This document shows, piece after piece, positions 24,977 to 38,361 of a stretch of DNA of 64,000 nt; position 1 is the first letter of the stretch; every line of letters starts with the position of its first letter. This DNA comes from Stratiolaelaps scimitus (lineage: Eukaryota > Arthropoda > Arachnida > Mesostigmata > Laelapidae), in the NCBI GenBank assembly GCA_019614645.1, contig JABWDB010000015.1:372001-436000 (forward strand), in the 5' to 3' direction. The translations under genes were made by a program, and so were the position numbers. The notes below the pieces were generated by a model that worked only from the letters and a program-made list of their open reading frames with translations, was not told where the DNA came from and ran no database searches.

Positions 24977-25765
24977 CGCACGCTGCAATATGCAGCCTCA
25001 CTCACTGGGCGTTCTTCCCAGCTTGATTACGTCGGCCACGATCTTCAGCGTGTCCGCCTGACGCTGTCTTCGCCGTTGGCGCCGTCGAAGCGACTGTACC
25101 GCAGACTCTACCGCGCTGGTAAGCGGTAAGCGCACCAGCGGGATCAACGGTAGCAGGTCGTATAGTCTTCGTTCGATTCTTCACCCTATCTTCGAATTTC
25201 GTTACGATCTGTCTTTCGTAGACTCGACAGTCCTGTCCTTCTTGGCGCGTGATTCATGACGATGGCGCACAGGCAAAAAAAGGCAGCAGTAGAGATAGCC
25301 GTAATGAAATAACGCAACGAGTTCAATGATTTTCCACCTCGCGTTGCTGTTGCTTTTTCTATGGATGCGGCTCTGGAGATTTTGTTTCGCACGCAGCTAC
25401 AGCGATTGTCGGGACCCTGAGCGTCAGCCTCGTGAGATGAAATTGGGTTCGGGTTTGTTGGGTAATCGATGGGTTTGGACATTTTTTTTTGGGATTATAT
25501 TGTGTATCGTACTGGCCGGGCGTTGCTGATCGTTCGCGGGACGAATACACTAGCACTACAGTGCGAGCACAACTTTATATAATTGATAGAGGGGCGGGGC
25601 GGGGGGGACATGTGCAATTAAATTATAACGTTAATAATTATAGTTTTCATTATTAATGTGTTCATATGGTATAGCATTAACGCGTGGCACGTGCCAGTGT
25701 CTCAGAGGCGAATCTATGCATTATTCAAGCGCGTCACTTCCATTGAGTTTACCTGCATTTCACAG
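23002..25765. other. No recognised gene
   Basis: It holds (TA)n at 23569-23585, 24087-24116 and 24943-24972, a G-run followed by (GA)n at 23586-23608, and scattered open frames on both strands with no family resemblance. Confidence 0.4.
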
Positions 25766-25960
25766 CTTTGTAGGCTATGTTTTCGAATGACTAGAAACTG
25801 TCCGATCATGATATCATTTAGCTTACTAGCCTATGAAACATTGCATGTCAGCACCGTTGTGAAGATCGCTTATATGGAGATCGCTGAGGACAAGGAGCTC
25901 GCTAGGCACATTGCACCTGATACCAGCCCTACAACTAAATCTTGCCAGAAACCTGTTTAA
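25766..25960 (+). CDS. Possible terminal exon, unrecognised
   Basis: A good acceptor (gtttacctgcatttcacag) at 25765 is followed in phase 0 by 64 codons to TAA: LCRLCFRMTRNCPIMISF, then a region ending SCQKPV. The middle is hydrophobic and might be a membrane segment. It lacks the gustatory receptor C-terminal motif. No upstream exon was identified. Confidence 0.25.
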   Translation, partial: LCRLCFRMTRNCPIMISFSLLAYETLHVSTVVKIAYMEIAEDKELARHIAPDTSPTTKSCQKPV

Positions 25961-28900
25961 GGCATCAACGAGCGTGTTTATGTAGAGGCGCCATAAAACA
26001 CAACAGTATAATATAAGTTAGGCCAGTCACGTTTGGAACCGTAGACAATTTCGCTCAAGTGCGCACAGCGCTCACGCAAACGGATACCACGATTGTACTT
26101 GCGCCTTTATTAATATACAGTTAGTTAGTTCCCTTTTCTTAATTGCTTCTCGAAGAAGGCTTGCATACTATCGACTAGATGTGCCTTATATATTTGCTAT
26201 GTAAAATGGCGACGATGACTGGATCCACTCTGACGTACAGAGCAGCTTGGATAGCAGTTTTTTACTATAAGTGCGGCATAAAATCGATTAAGGCCCCGTG
26301 TAACAAAGACCACATGAGACCACGCCGAGTTCGTTTCCTTCTGTTATCACTAATCAAGCTAATTGCTATGCGCTAAGTTTCCCGGCACCGCTGCACCGGC
26401 ATATGTCCACCTGCACATGTACCACCACAACTACAAGCATATGTCTAGAAGAAAACTATGATATTTTTACTCATTATAGAATACAAATCGCCCGTTGTGA
26501 GCTGCACGAGGACTGTTCCACGACGTCCGTCCGCTGACCGAACGCCAGCGATGGTAAACGAAGTTCAAACCAATTAGTCACAATGGTGACATCATCCATC
26601 GCTTAACATCGGGCGCTAATCGTAACATGTGCAACAGCAGCAGCTAGCGGCACTCGACGCACAAAAAAATAGCAGCCTTCGATAATTGTGATTGAGCCGG
26701 GCTAATCCAAGAGATGAAAAATAACGGGGCGCGCAATCCCGAACGACACCGGCAAGGTGGCGGCTCACTGTAGCTTCGATTGATTTCCCTCTCCCGAGGA
26801 AATTGCTCAGGCTGCTCAGATCGAGAGATCAGAGCAATGGGTAGAGGCGGCCGAGCAGAAGGAGGACTGGTTGGGCACGCTACAAGCAAACGTTCACCTA
26901 ACCATTCTGTCTATACATTACATATTGCGCCTAAGTCACTAGTTATTGCGTATCTACGCGTTTGAGATAGCGTAGGATAGAAGTGGGTCCACCGGTGTCG
27001 GCATCTCGCGTTTCTACCGACATCGTCCCTGTTGGGTCTACCGCCAGCCGCACGCAGTCGAATAAGATCTATCAGGCGCGGCGCAGAGGTAATACATATG
27101 TTTGGTGGCCGCTGGCGGGTTTTCTCCCGCCACGCGATGCTTGTTCCTTGCCGTGCTCTCAGCTCCCAGATCCCCTGTGTCGCATCACGAGTGCTTCGTA
27201 TCAATTAGCTTCTCTCTTAACTCTCCTATATTTTATGCTTAGCGGCATGCGATAGCCTCTTCGGCCAGCTGAAGTTGATAGACGAGTCTGATTAGCGGTC
27301 ACATTCGATAGTGGCAGAGGCGGCGGTGGCGGCGAACGTTCGAACAACTCTGAGCATGTAGACACCAAGGGGCGGCGACAGCGGCGCTCAGTGTTACTCT
27401 GAGTTTTTGTACATTGTGTTGCTAGCTGGCAACGAGGGACGTTGTCTCTGTTCTCGTTTGGTTAAGTGAACCGGGCCGATCGTCTATCCGGCGAACTGAC
27501 CGACGGAATCGCCGGCAATGTTTAGCGTGCGGCGGCGGCGCCGGCGGCTGCATCGTACGGCAGCTATCCGCAAATGACATGATAGTCCTGATTATCCCCT
27601 CAGAAGGTTCCTCTTCACTTAATGAAATAATAGCCGAACACTGCTATTTGTTAGAAATCCACTCGCACGAGTCGGGAGCGAGAGGAGGCTCGAGTCGACG
27701 CCGAAAGCGAAAATGATAGCGAACGCTATAACAGCAGCAAGCAAGTGGGGTTTGCTGGACGGGGAGGGGGTGGGGGTCAGGCAACGCCAGAAACGATTCA
27801 GTCCGAGCGCATCTGATTCGAGTAGATGTCATCCGCGAAGATCGTCCACACCGCCGACGCTGGTTGGCAATCTGACGACCCCTCGGATCGGCTTTTGCCG
27901 CGGGAAGACGTTCGCAGCGAAGATGCTCCCGGTCGCCGCTCTTCTCTGAGAGGCTCAGGGACGAGCAGAGGCTGAACAGCGAAACGAGATAACCCCACGA
28001 CCGAATGACCACAGCGGCAACCGACGATCAGAGCGTCGGAGCGAACGCGATCCGTGGATAGATCCGAGCCAGGAGTATACGCAGCATGCGGTGCTGCTGC
28101 TGATGGCATATGGCGAGAGAGAGAGAGAGAGAGAGAGATGGCTAACGACGACGGTTCGTTAGAAGAGGCGGTCAGATCTCTCAGAAGAAGCAAGAGATTC
28201 GGGGGCATGTCATGGCATACGACATCGCATTGGATAGTGGAACGAGATATCCGTCTCAATTCCCCGAGGGCACTCCCTGCCGTTGTGTTTCCTCTGAAAA
28301 CGAGCTGCTGTTGGTGGTGCGCGCGCACATCTTATACATATAAGCGAAGCAGGCGAAGCTGACTGGAGCCGGCTACCGCATCTGAGTCAAGCACGAGATT
28401 GTGTTACGAGTAGTATAATACTAGTGGCATTCTCATCGAGACGAAGTAGAATATATATATAAATAGGTATATATTTCGATGTACGACTAACCAATAGCTA
28501 CCAACAGCACCAGCAGCAGCAGCACCGCCGCAGGCGGAGGTCACAAATCGTATAACAGTGTACGAGAGGGGTACTGGTAATCTCTGATATCTGTTGTAAT
28601 AGTTTCAAGATGCAAGTTGTGCTTTATTATAGGAACTGCAGTTGTAGTGTACAGTGGTAAAGTTCTCTTAAAAACAACAGTGAACATATAGCATACTATA
28701 AAATGCTATTTGTAGCCGACTTCAACCACACTTCTGTGTGGTTGGTCACGTCACAAAATCACAGATATACATCTCATGGCACAATGTACCATCAGCATCG
28801 TTGGAGGATATTTAAATAAATACTTTCATAGATATGTAAATTGACAAACGCGCAAACGGAGACGAAATATGAACGACAGAACACCGTTGTCCATTACAGT

Positions 28901-28999
28901 TCCGCCGAACGCTTCTCCTCGCGGGAACCGTATTTATCGATCTTTTGCTGCATTCGTCTACACAACGCACATCGTCAACTTTCGAACTAAGCCCATTTC
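25961..28999. other. No recognised gene
   Basis: It contains (GGC)-rich sequence at 27315-27335 and 27525-27550, (GA)n at 28112-28138 and a CAG tract near 28505-28525. Minus-strand frames at 28328-27798 and 28012-27644 are long (176 and 122 codons) but Ser/Arg-rich and overlap in different frames. Confidence 0.4.
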
Positions 29000-29624
29000 A
29001 TGTCGTCTGCTACATTAACTTCTTCGTTTACTTTTTCTTTCTTTACTCGCGCCGCGGCCGTCCTATTCGGTTGTTGCTGTTGCTGTTCTTGTTGCTGTTG
29101 CCATAGTTGTTGTTGTTATTATCTAAATTTCCTGCCTCGAATTCCGACTCTTCACGACGACGGAGCATTGGCGGCAGCGACCGCCGCCGCCGCCGCCGCC
29201 GTCATCGGTCAGCTCTCCACATTCCCCTTGTCGTATACCGGCGGCAGAATCGCGCGAGAATCGTCAGCGATCGCTTCGTTGGTGACAGACGCGCGCGCGT
29301 TCCTCTCGTCCTCAACGGTGATCTATCCCACCCACCCGCACATTCGTGTCCAGACACAGCAACGCCGGCCAGCGGGCAGGAGCAAGCCAGAGAGAAAAGG
29401 CCACACAGAAAAATAGCATAGCCCGCCTCGATATCGTCCGCCAGTTGTCGCTTCTTCAGCCGCCGCCGCCGCCGCCGCCAAATGTCCGCTGTTGCTTTCC
29501 GTCGGTCGTCGTTCTTTTCTTGCTCTTGCATCGATTTCTTCCCGATTTTCGTGGCCGTTCTTCACTTCGACCTCGTCGTCATCGACAACGCTATGTTGCT
29601 ATGTAATCGCGTCTTCAGCTACCG

Positions 29625-29656
<32 letters not shown>

Positions 29657-29991
29657 GCTGCCGCCGCCGTCGCCGGATGGATCTTCGGCCGCAGCAGGGT
29701 CTCCTCGGATCCCTCTCTTTTGCCTTTCCTGCTGCCGGTACTTCGTCGCCGTCATCGTTGTTCCCGCCGTCACCGTCGCCGCCGTTGTCTTCTTCGTCTT
29801 CTTCATCCTCTTCTGCTACTGCTCTTGCTGCTGCTGCTGCTGTCAAAAAGAATCCACCACCCGCCGCCGCCGACGCCGCCGCCGCCGGCTGCCCAGAGGA
29901 ATGGAATGCCAAGGTTGCGATTGGCGTTCGCCTTCTGCGATTCGCTCCCCGCAACAACGACGACTACTGCTGCTGCTGTTGCCTCGTTGGC

Positions 29992-30033
<42 letters not shown>

Positions 30034-30200
30034 ACGAACAATTTTGTTTCGCGTGTCTGCCTCGACCGCTTGCTGCCGCGGCTGCTGCTGCTGCTGCTGC
30101 TGCTGCTGTCGTCACCGAGTGCTGAGAGCAGCCGTCCATGTATAGTACTAGTAGATGTAGTACAACGCCGACGGGCACTGACAACAGACACAGGTTGAAG
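29000..30200. repeat. GC-rich island dense in triplet repeats
   Basis: (TTG)n at about 29625-29658, (CCG)n at 29185-29203 and 29459-29480, (CTG)n at 29826-29842, (GGC)n at 29997-30032 and (CTG)n at 30076-30110 lie within 1.2 kb. All three plus frames and the minus strand stay open for 110-240 codons because pure triplet arrays seldom contain stops. One plus frame from the ATG at 29678 reads MDLRPQQGLLGSLSF and then Ser, Ala and Pro runs, like the N-terminus of a transcription factor. A minus frame has an acidic EEDEEDEED patch and a Gln run. It may be the 5' end of a real gene or simply a repeat-rich CpG island. Confidence 0.5.
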
Positions 30201-31108
30201 AGTAGAAGACGAGGCGACAGAGAGACAGAGAGAGAGAGAAGGGAGGGGGGGGGGGGTGAAGACAAACAGACCGACCGACGTACGGAGACAGACAGTAGCG
30301 AACAATGATGTAGCACGTAGGGGATTTCGGCTGCGCGCAAGTTCGCGACCGCTTCAACTACTCGACAGAGCGTTCCGCGCGCGCGAAAGCCCGCCCGCCC
30401 GCCAGCGCGCCTCTCCCGCCGTCCTCCCCTTCGAATACCTCATCTGTGAATATCGTCCGAAATCGCCGTGTAGCCGACACGGCTCGTGCCGGCAGCGGCG
30501 GTGGCGGTGGCCGCGTGAAGGGAAGCAATTCGAATCACGGGAGAAAGAGATAGGCCGAGAGAGAGATTGGGCCGAGGATCATCGTACATAGAGTACGTGC
30601 TTGCTCACTTGTGATCAACGTTACATGGCAGGGAGGGGGTGACGGTTCGGGGTGTGTCGTTGTCGTGGACGGTCGATTCATTTCGTGTTTTCTCCGAGGG
30701 TTTCCATTGAGTTTTCTGACGCGCGGCGTCTTCGAGCGGTGGGGGGGGGAGGGGGGCGGGGGAGTGGGTGGTCAAGGGAGGGGGTCACTGAGCAGTAAGT
30801 CAGCCAGCAATACAATGGGACAGTATGCGTTAAGGGTAGAAATTCACCGGCAGCAGCAGCACTGGTCGACGTTGAGATGACGCGTATCGCAATATGTGGA
30901 ATGTTCCGCCGGATGTAGACGATTTTAGCAAGAAGAGGATAGATTGGTCCATATATATATATATATATATATCAATGACGAAACCTCCTTGTATATTCCA
31001 TAGTCGACCTCCGCTGTTCGTACAACTACTATTGCTACTGTTGCTGCTGATTCTACCCAAAGACAATTATACGAAAGACTGACCAAGTGGAGTTTCTCTC
31101 GATTGCAG
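30201..31108. other. No recognised gene
   Basis: Purine-rich and G-rich tracts lie at 30215-30256 and 30740-30785, with (TA)n at 30951-30972. Confidence 0.4.
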
Positions 31109-31491
31109 GGCGTGGACGACACGAGACATCAACAGCACACGAAAGGCAACGTGTGTGTGATGCTCCAGCAGTATGTTTGCCATCGCGCGAGACCGTCGAC
31201 AGTGCAGCGGAGGCAGAGGGCCCGCAAGAATCCGACGGCGCAACATCGTCAACAACAGCAGCAACAACAACAACAACGACATCTCCGATGGCTGTTTTTT
31301 TGGTGACCGCCAGGAGCATCTGCTCCCTGGACGCCGCGAACCAACGGACGACAATCGACGGCGGCTGCAGGCGGTATTCAAAAGCACTAAATTCCATGGC
31401 AATGTCCGCTGCAGAACGATCAGGCGGAACCTTGACAGGCTGGACATTTGCCGAAGCCAACGACACACACGCTAATCGCATACTGAGATAA
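31109..31491 (+). CDS. Possible terminal exon with a Thr-rich run, unrecognised
   Basis: A strong acceptor (gtttctctcgattgcag) ends at 31108. The frame that continues (first full codon 31111) stays open for 126 residues to TGA: RGRHETSTAHERQRVCDA, an acidic stretch, a Thr run, then TLTGWTFAEANDTHANRI. The minus strand is open over the same span, so the strand is uncertain. No family is recognised. Confidence 0.22.
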
Positions 31492-31580
31492 CCAATCGGG
31501 ATGAACCTTCAACACCCCACAACTCGATACACACACACAGCGAGTTTCCCCCCATTAGTTCGTGTCTTGAGGCTAAACCA

Positions 31581-31617
<37 letters not shown>

Positions 31618-32653
31618 GGTGTTCATGAACTTACATCACTCTCTATATATAATACTTCGTTGCAAAGAGCACACATCTTGATTAGAACCGAAACACAATA
31701 CAAGATAACTACAATCTTTTGTCGTTGTTGTTGCTGCTTGCCCGACATATGTATTGCGCGCGCGGTGAGGACTCCTCAACCGGCCGACTGACCGTCAAAT
31801 TACCTCACCCTATGGAGGTAACGTATATGGACGCGTACCCCCAATACGTAGATCATCATTCGTATAAACGTCCCGTTTCGCGAACAATTTGATTCGTATG
31901 CGACAGACTCGCTCGACGTGTGTACCACACGTATTACCGGCTTCGTTCATTTTGCATTTTGCCTCCGTATCTCGAGGCGGCGGTGACTTCGGCGGAAACG
32001 TGGGATCTGCTGGAAGAACAGATCCGTCCCTCAAGCGCTTTGTGCTCATGCATTTTGTGTTCTGTTCGAAGCAGTGTGTGCCAGAAGAAGAAGAAGTAAT
32101 TATGGGAATAGGCGATTTCATCTGTCCGCATCTCGGCGCTAAGTTGTCGTCATTGAACGCTTCGACGAACGCTACCGAGGGCCAACAGTAGTAGCTGTTC
32201 CAAAGTCAACATATGATATGATAGATGTATGTGTTCGGTGGCGACATGGCGCTGATATGCGTAGGTATTATTCTTTTTCAAGTGGCTGCCTCACGCCACA
32301 TCATCGTATCACCGCTAATTAATCGAGCAGTCGCAAGCAGTGAGCGCGTTGTGTACTCTCAATCGTTCATGCACCGGCGGCGATACAGATAACTGCATGC
32401 AAATAAATCACCAGCAGCGTATCCATAGCGGCAGCCTCAGCAGCAGCAGCTACTATTGCAGCTAGCAGCCATCACACCGGAACAGCCACCTCAACAAACG
32501 TCGCATCAATAAACACAACAACAACAAACGCAGCAACTAAACGAACCTTAAAGGTCCACAAATCCACAGCGTGTTTTTGCGAAGGACACAGTCGGCCCTG
32601 CGCCAGCAGATCCGGCCGACCCTGCGCCCCTTCCTGTGTTCTACGTGTTCCGT

Positions 32654-32699
32654 AAAAATTGCAGCTCCTTTAATAAACCAATAAACATTTACCATTTAC
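32654..32699 (+). repeat. SINE family A, 3' fragment
   Basis: AAAATTGCAGCTCCTTTAAT then AAACCAATAAAC and an ATTTACCATTTACG simple tail. It agrees base for base with 21286-21310 over the core. Confidence 0.6.
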
Positions 32700-33100
32700 G
32701 TCTGTCGTTCGTTCCGACGGGGTCTCTCCCCCACGATCGTCCGTCCTCGGTCTCAGAAAGGGGGTGTGTGTGTGGGGATTGAGGATTGCTATCGAACGTC
32801 AAGTGGTTTTCTGTGGAGGCACACTTCTGGAGGGCGCCGAAATCATCGATGAGCAGGAGAATCGAGTAAGTAATAGATCGATTGGACGGACGAACGGACG
32901 ATGAATGACGCGTGCCGTCAATGTGACTGACACTCGGCCAGTTTAAGGGGTGTGGGGTGGAATTTGGCCGACGATAGGCACTGTCGCATAGGTTTACGGC
33001 CCGGGGGACAAACGGTCGTGTCGGTCTCACCCCTTTGACGATCCGATGTGGACTATCCATTTATCGACGGTATGTAGTGATGCATTGAACTAATCGGGGT

Positions 33101-33110
33101 ATATATACAT

Positions 33111-33144
<34 letters not shown>

Positions 33145-33168
33145 TTATATATATATGTGTGTGTGTAT
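33101..33168. repeat. Self-complementary compound microsatellite (TA)(AC)n(TA)n(TG)n
   Basis: An (AC)n block on the left and a (GT)n block on the right flank a TA core, so the whole tract can fold back on itself. Confidence 0.85.
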
Positions 33169-33799
33169 GATTTATTCGAAATTCCATAGAGCTAGGTCTC
33201 AGCATGCGACGTCATCACCAGCACCGTAACAGAAATCATAACGTACGCATTACGTTTCCGCCATTGATTGTTTCTAGCCAGCTAAAATAATTAGCATTGC
33301 AAATATTCTGTGGAATTTTTACTGCTCCCAAAACCTGCCTAATGTTAATACCCGCTTTTGCTAGTCACCCATACACAGACTGAGAGGGAGAGAGAGAGAG
33401 ACATATATCGGCGTTTTGTGGGTGATTTATTTCTTAATATGTTCAAGTAAAGCTACTACATGTGATGAACACACAGACGTCGCCCAGATTTTTCAGCGGG
33501 ATCTACGCGGGCAGAAGTAAAGGACGCGCGCATATCTAATTGTAGAATGCGGATACCTTCTTAGTCCGAAGGCCCGCATATATATATATATATATGTATA
33601 CATGTAGATACTTCGAAAATGAGCGCTTTTCTGGTTTATTGACGGAGGTTATCTTCTTGTCGTTTATGCCACCCCATTGGCTATTTTTCCTCATATCAAC
33701 ACGATCGTCTCATAGGTATAGTATATCCCAACGTGAAACAAGCACAACCATGGTAATCGACAAAGGTCGCCAGCCCATCGGGACGGCGTAGGGATAACG

Positions 33800-34570
33800 C
33801 CGAAGAGCGTGGTACCATAGGATCTCTGCTCAAAATCCTACAGGGCACATACGAACAATGCGGTATTTACTTTGAGAATACCGTCATTGAGGTTACTATT
33901 GACAAATCAGCCCAAGGCGTCGTTCAGAGGGGGACCCTATTACGAAAAATAGCGATCCGAATGTGAAGAGCGCTCAAGGAGCACCTTGATACCACCCGTC
34001 CCTGTTGCTTCTTGCCTCCTCAAAGGAATCCATATATCCCTGCGGCTCGGTAAGCCTAAGGCAATTTTGCACGTTACCCCGCCCATGTTGAAACTCGTGT
34101 GCACGTGCGCACGGAGGCGCACGTCTCCTGTATGCGGACCGGCTTACGTTCACGGTTTCCTGCTGTTTACCACCACAGGTCACTACCCCGCGGTGCAGGA
34201 ACGAGGACAGCCGTCAGCGCGCACCGAGACGGGACAGCGCCAGATGCAGCAACAGTCATTAGCTAGAAGCCCCCCCCCCTAAGCATCGATTGCATTGAAT
34301 AGAATCCGTCCATTCCATCTCCTCCGACTGCCAGTCAGTTGCAGCAAGGGTATCAGCCGTAGGGGCTTCACCGCGTCTTCGCCTCCTGCCGACTCCGGCT
34401 ACTCGACCCACCCCAAGCCCCACGCGGAATTCATGGGGAGACCCGATAAGAATGACGTTATAATCGTTCGCCCGGGTGATATTGCCAGCGGCGTGGATAT
34501 CGCGGCGCTTTTAGTCCAGATGTCGCTTCACTCACCATCATACGATTGTAGCTCTCAAGAACTATAATAT
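33800..34570 (+). pseudogene. Degenerate retroelement ORF1/gag-like remnant
   Basis: Short protein-like pieces sit in shifting frames. At about 33834-33966 an open stretch has alternating hydrophobic and acidic residues. At 34049-34210 an arrangement of Cys and His with a GHY triplet recalls the CCHC knuckles of non-LTR ORF1 proteins, but several knuckle Cys are missing. At 34430-34520 there is a further open piece. Stops separate them. The resemblance is by eye and no reverse transcriptase is visible nearby. It could instead be chance. Confidence 0.25.
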
Positions 34571-37500
34571 AATATGTCTAGATTGAGCCGCCCCTTGGGG
34601 GGCACGCACAGACGCGTATACGTGATCAGACAGGAGGCATTTAACTGTCGGAACACTCCGCGAGAACAACACTTAGCATTTCACCATTAACCGCTTGAAA
34701 AGACATGAAAAACGAGCGAGAAAGGAAATTATATATATACAGAGAAAACGGGAGAGAAAGAGAGATATAGCCCTCGTAAACGACAGTAAGCCAATATCAG
34801 CCGGTAGTAATCACTTGCCGTCATTCCATAGCATATATTGGATAATGCATGTTGGACGACTAATGTGTTCTAGCAATGGGACAATACAACGATGCGATGG
34901 TGCGATGTAGCCTTTTGCCTTTTGCGATAATACTCCATAATACCGCACCCATTGGGTTCGGTGGGGGCGAGCTGTTGCTCAGCACCATTCGTTCTATTCA
35001 TCGATGATCCCGATCCAGGACCGCTTTGGTATAACATCGCATCGTCTCCCTTGATACAACATCAACAGCAATCACCCGTCGCCACTGCCATCGACACTAT
35101 CACTATTAGCATGGTCACTGTTCGCTTGAAAAGGTCAAGACGCTGGTGAAGACGACAAGATCACAATGACGAGTGGACATGGCAGCGAGGCACGTCACCG
35201 GTGGTCATCCGGTGCTTGGTCGATCGCTGCAACGGCTTCGGAGCGATAGCCGGCGTTGAGGTTCAACGAAATCCCCAGTAATCGACGCGCAAGAAACGCC
35301 GCTGCAAACACACAATGCACATGGGGAATGGAGATGGCGAACCAGCCGACCGCTTAGGCTCGCCGCCTAACGCCGAGGAAGGCTCAGATGACTTTGGTGA
35401 CAAATGGCAGTCGCCAAAGCTGTATCCTTCTCGCCGGATGATGATGATCGAGATATATGCGCATCTATCCAGGCCTATGCGGCGACGGTGGGATCGACGA
35501 ATGACTGAATGAATCAATCAGTCAGTCAGTTGGACCGTCGGGCCAGCATCAATCGTCAGCCCGCCGAGGTCTTCTTCCCTGGCTTGCTATTTTCCACGCC
35601 CGCTGTTTCCGTTGGTTACATTTGTCCGGGCTTTTTCCCTGTTCATTTCCTGACTTTACGGACTCGTCAATTCGTTGACTTCAACGGCTCTCACTCAGAC
35701 AGGAGCGATCACCAGCCACCGCCCGTCCGAACGTCTGCGACCCCCGCCCCATCGTCCTGGAGATGTTTCCACCGCCTTCGGCCGCCGCCGCTATCGCGTG
35801 CGATAGTGCTATTTATACGGCTGGCCTATGAGGGTGACCTCTCAAACGGCTCATGCGGCAGCTGGAAATATATCCGCGAGTGAGTGAGCCCAATATCTAT
35901 CGATCAATCGATCGATCTATCGAGTCTCATCGCAGCAGTGGACACCGAAGTGGCCAAAACAGAGTTGGTACCTAGCGAGTCCTGTCGCCGCCGTGCCACC
36001 AATGCTGGTCGTAGGCTGTTGCTGCGTCCACTGGTGCTGATGCTATTTACCACATGTGGGGTTCGGTCAAGACGACATCGCTTAGTCAGCTATCAAACGG
36101 CCAATGGTCAGCAATGGACGAATCAGGGGAGGCATCGTCGAACGTTGCTCGTCTGCACACACCAACGACGACGGACACGATATGGTCATATTTCTGTTTT
36201 ATAATGGAGAGAGCAGGCTATCCACCTCTTCTCCTTGTTCTCCTCGTCTAGCTCTTGAAGGGTCGACGATTTCACTCGACTCCACTGAACTCGACGTGCG
36301 GCGACCCAATCGACGTAGGACACATACGATGCCCAAGCTCGTGGACGGGTCGTCAAACAGTTGCGGTTAGTTTGTTGGTCCGGCGAGCCGACCCGATGGT
36401 TGTGCTAAGAGTTCTGTAGAAGCGGTGACAGTGCGGTCGCCCGCCCGCCTGCCTGCAATTGTGCCTCGGGTCTTGTGTTCCGGCTCCCCGCGTACAACAG
36501 AGCGGGTGGCTGCCTAGCTGCGTCAGAGATCGACGAAGAGACCCGATCGTCAGACGACCCGATAGCTGGCTAGCGATCGTACATATTACACAGTGGTGAC
36601 ATGTGTCATCGACGTTCGGCAACCCCGCTTCTGGTATGAGCCGGTTGTTGTCCTCGGCGTCAATTCGGTTCGATCAATTTCTCAAATTCATTGTACCTCT
36701 CGACTTCTCCGCACATTGGCAGTGTACGATGGCCCGGGTCCAGCCCGTCACCACCGCTCGAAGCGCATAGCCAGCACACGAAACATGGCTAGCGCTCGTT
36801 GACGCACCCTTCTCCTTTAACGCAAGCGACAGCAGACGGTGGTCAACGCTTAACGGCAGCGATCCACGTTGGGCTGCATCGACAAAGCAGATCGACGTTA
36901 GTCGACAAAACCGTCATCGTATTTATTGCCTATTTCGGGGAGCCGGCGCTCGCGACTGCCGCCGCTGCTGCTGCTCGGCTCGATGTTAACCTACCGCGAT
37001 GGGACACCGATGTTGCCGAAGTCCTCGTCAGCCGATCGGCCAACTGTTCGGGTCATCGTCGCTGGTGGGTGTGATTGTTGTCATCGATGACGCCCGTCTC
37101 TCCGTTACACAATCGAGCCAATCTACGGCCGAAGCTGAAGTGGCCGCAGCGACGGCAGCAATAATAACACCACGAGCTGCCGTAGCCGACCGAGGCAACG
37201 TGGTGCCCGAGCCGGCGCCGCGGTACCTCAAATAGTGAGAGCATCACACAGACAGCGATCACTATAGAATGCTAACGAGTGGCTGGCTCAGGCGGCGCGG
37301 GGAGTGGGGGTGGGGGGATAGTCGATGTGTACGGCGAAGGCTGACATCGGCGAGAGAGGAGGGTGACGGAGAAATCCTTCGGGGCTGGGAGCAGCTTCAG
37401 GGGTCGTCCAGCTTGGGGCGCGCGCGCTTACCTTGCCTGCCTCCGAAGTCTCTTCGGCAATCAAGCGGATGGTGCAGCAGGTCGGCGATGTTAATGCGCT

Positions 37501-38361
37501 GGTATTTGGCTCTGGCACTTGGCTTTTTCTTGATTTGCTGTGTAACTAGCGCAACGCACGCGAGAGTCCGACACGCAGCCGCTCGAAAGGTGCTTTTGAT
37601 ACAGCGAACTGCGATGGATCGCGAGATCTGCGACTCATGTGTGGACGATCGTTGGATGGCCTCGTGGTGAACGGAAAAGCAGCCTAAGCAGCAAGGGATA
37701 ATTGCTAATTGACTCAAATTAGCTCGCAGGTTACGGGACGTGATTTGGTGCTGTATTGTACTCAACAGTGGGACACCTTGTATGAATATTTATGTTCGAT
37801 CTTAAGTGCATCGAGTATACCGTATCGAGTATTCTGTTTATCCAGGCGATATGCACCAACTCCACGAGACGTCACAACGAAATAGACGCGTGGCTCTCAG
37901 ATCCACCGTCCGCCCACATCGTATACCGGATATCAGCGTCCCCGATCCTGCATTGTCCGACCCTTTCACACCTCACTATTGCCGCAGTACCCACAGCTTT
38001 GCCAGGTTTGCCACGTGGACGCACACGTGATCCCGCGGGTGGATCCTGCTGGATGGTTCCAGCAGAATGGATTCCACACTGATTTTACGAACCGATGATG
38101 AATCGTATTTCGTACTGATCCACCTGTACGAACAACGAGCAATGCAGCTTCACAGCGACAACATGTCGATAGCGTAGGTAAACGCGAGAGTCGTCAGATC
38201 AATCGTTACAGCGCCGTAACCGCGCCGGCAACAGAATCACTCGTTGTTTCGCGGAACGTCACTCGGTCCCGTTCCAACTATCTCGCTCCCGTTGTCGATA
38301 TTGGCACCAACAATTCGCTAATTAAAGCCTCCCCAGAGAAATCGAGGCAAATAAACACATT
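34571..38361. other. No recognised gene
   Basis: GC-balanced sequence with overlapping open frames on both strands (for example 35509-35883, 36799-37235 and 37269-37765), none with a recognised family. No long repeats. Confidence 0.35.

Larger units (their letters stand above)
31492..33780. other. No recognised gene; SINE fragment and microsatellites
   Basis: It holds (TA)n at 31583-31615 and 33578-33597, CAG-type tracts near 32410-32530, a SINE A end at 32654 and the compound AC/TA/GT array at 33101-33168. Confidence 0.4.

Noticed and set aside
29482..30198. A 238-codon plus-strand ORF as a confirmed gene
   Set aside because: Most residues come from Cys, Arg and Leu runs encoded by triplet repeats, and other frames are equally open.
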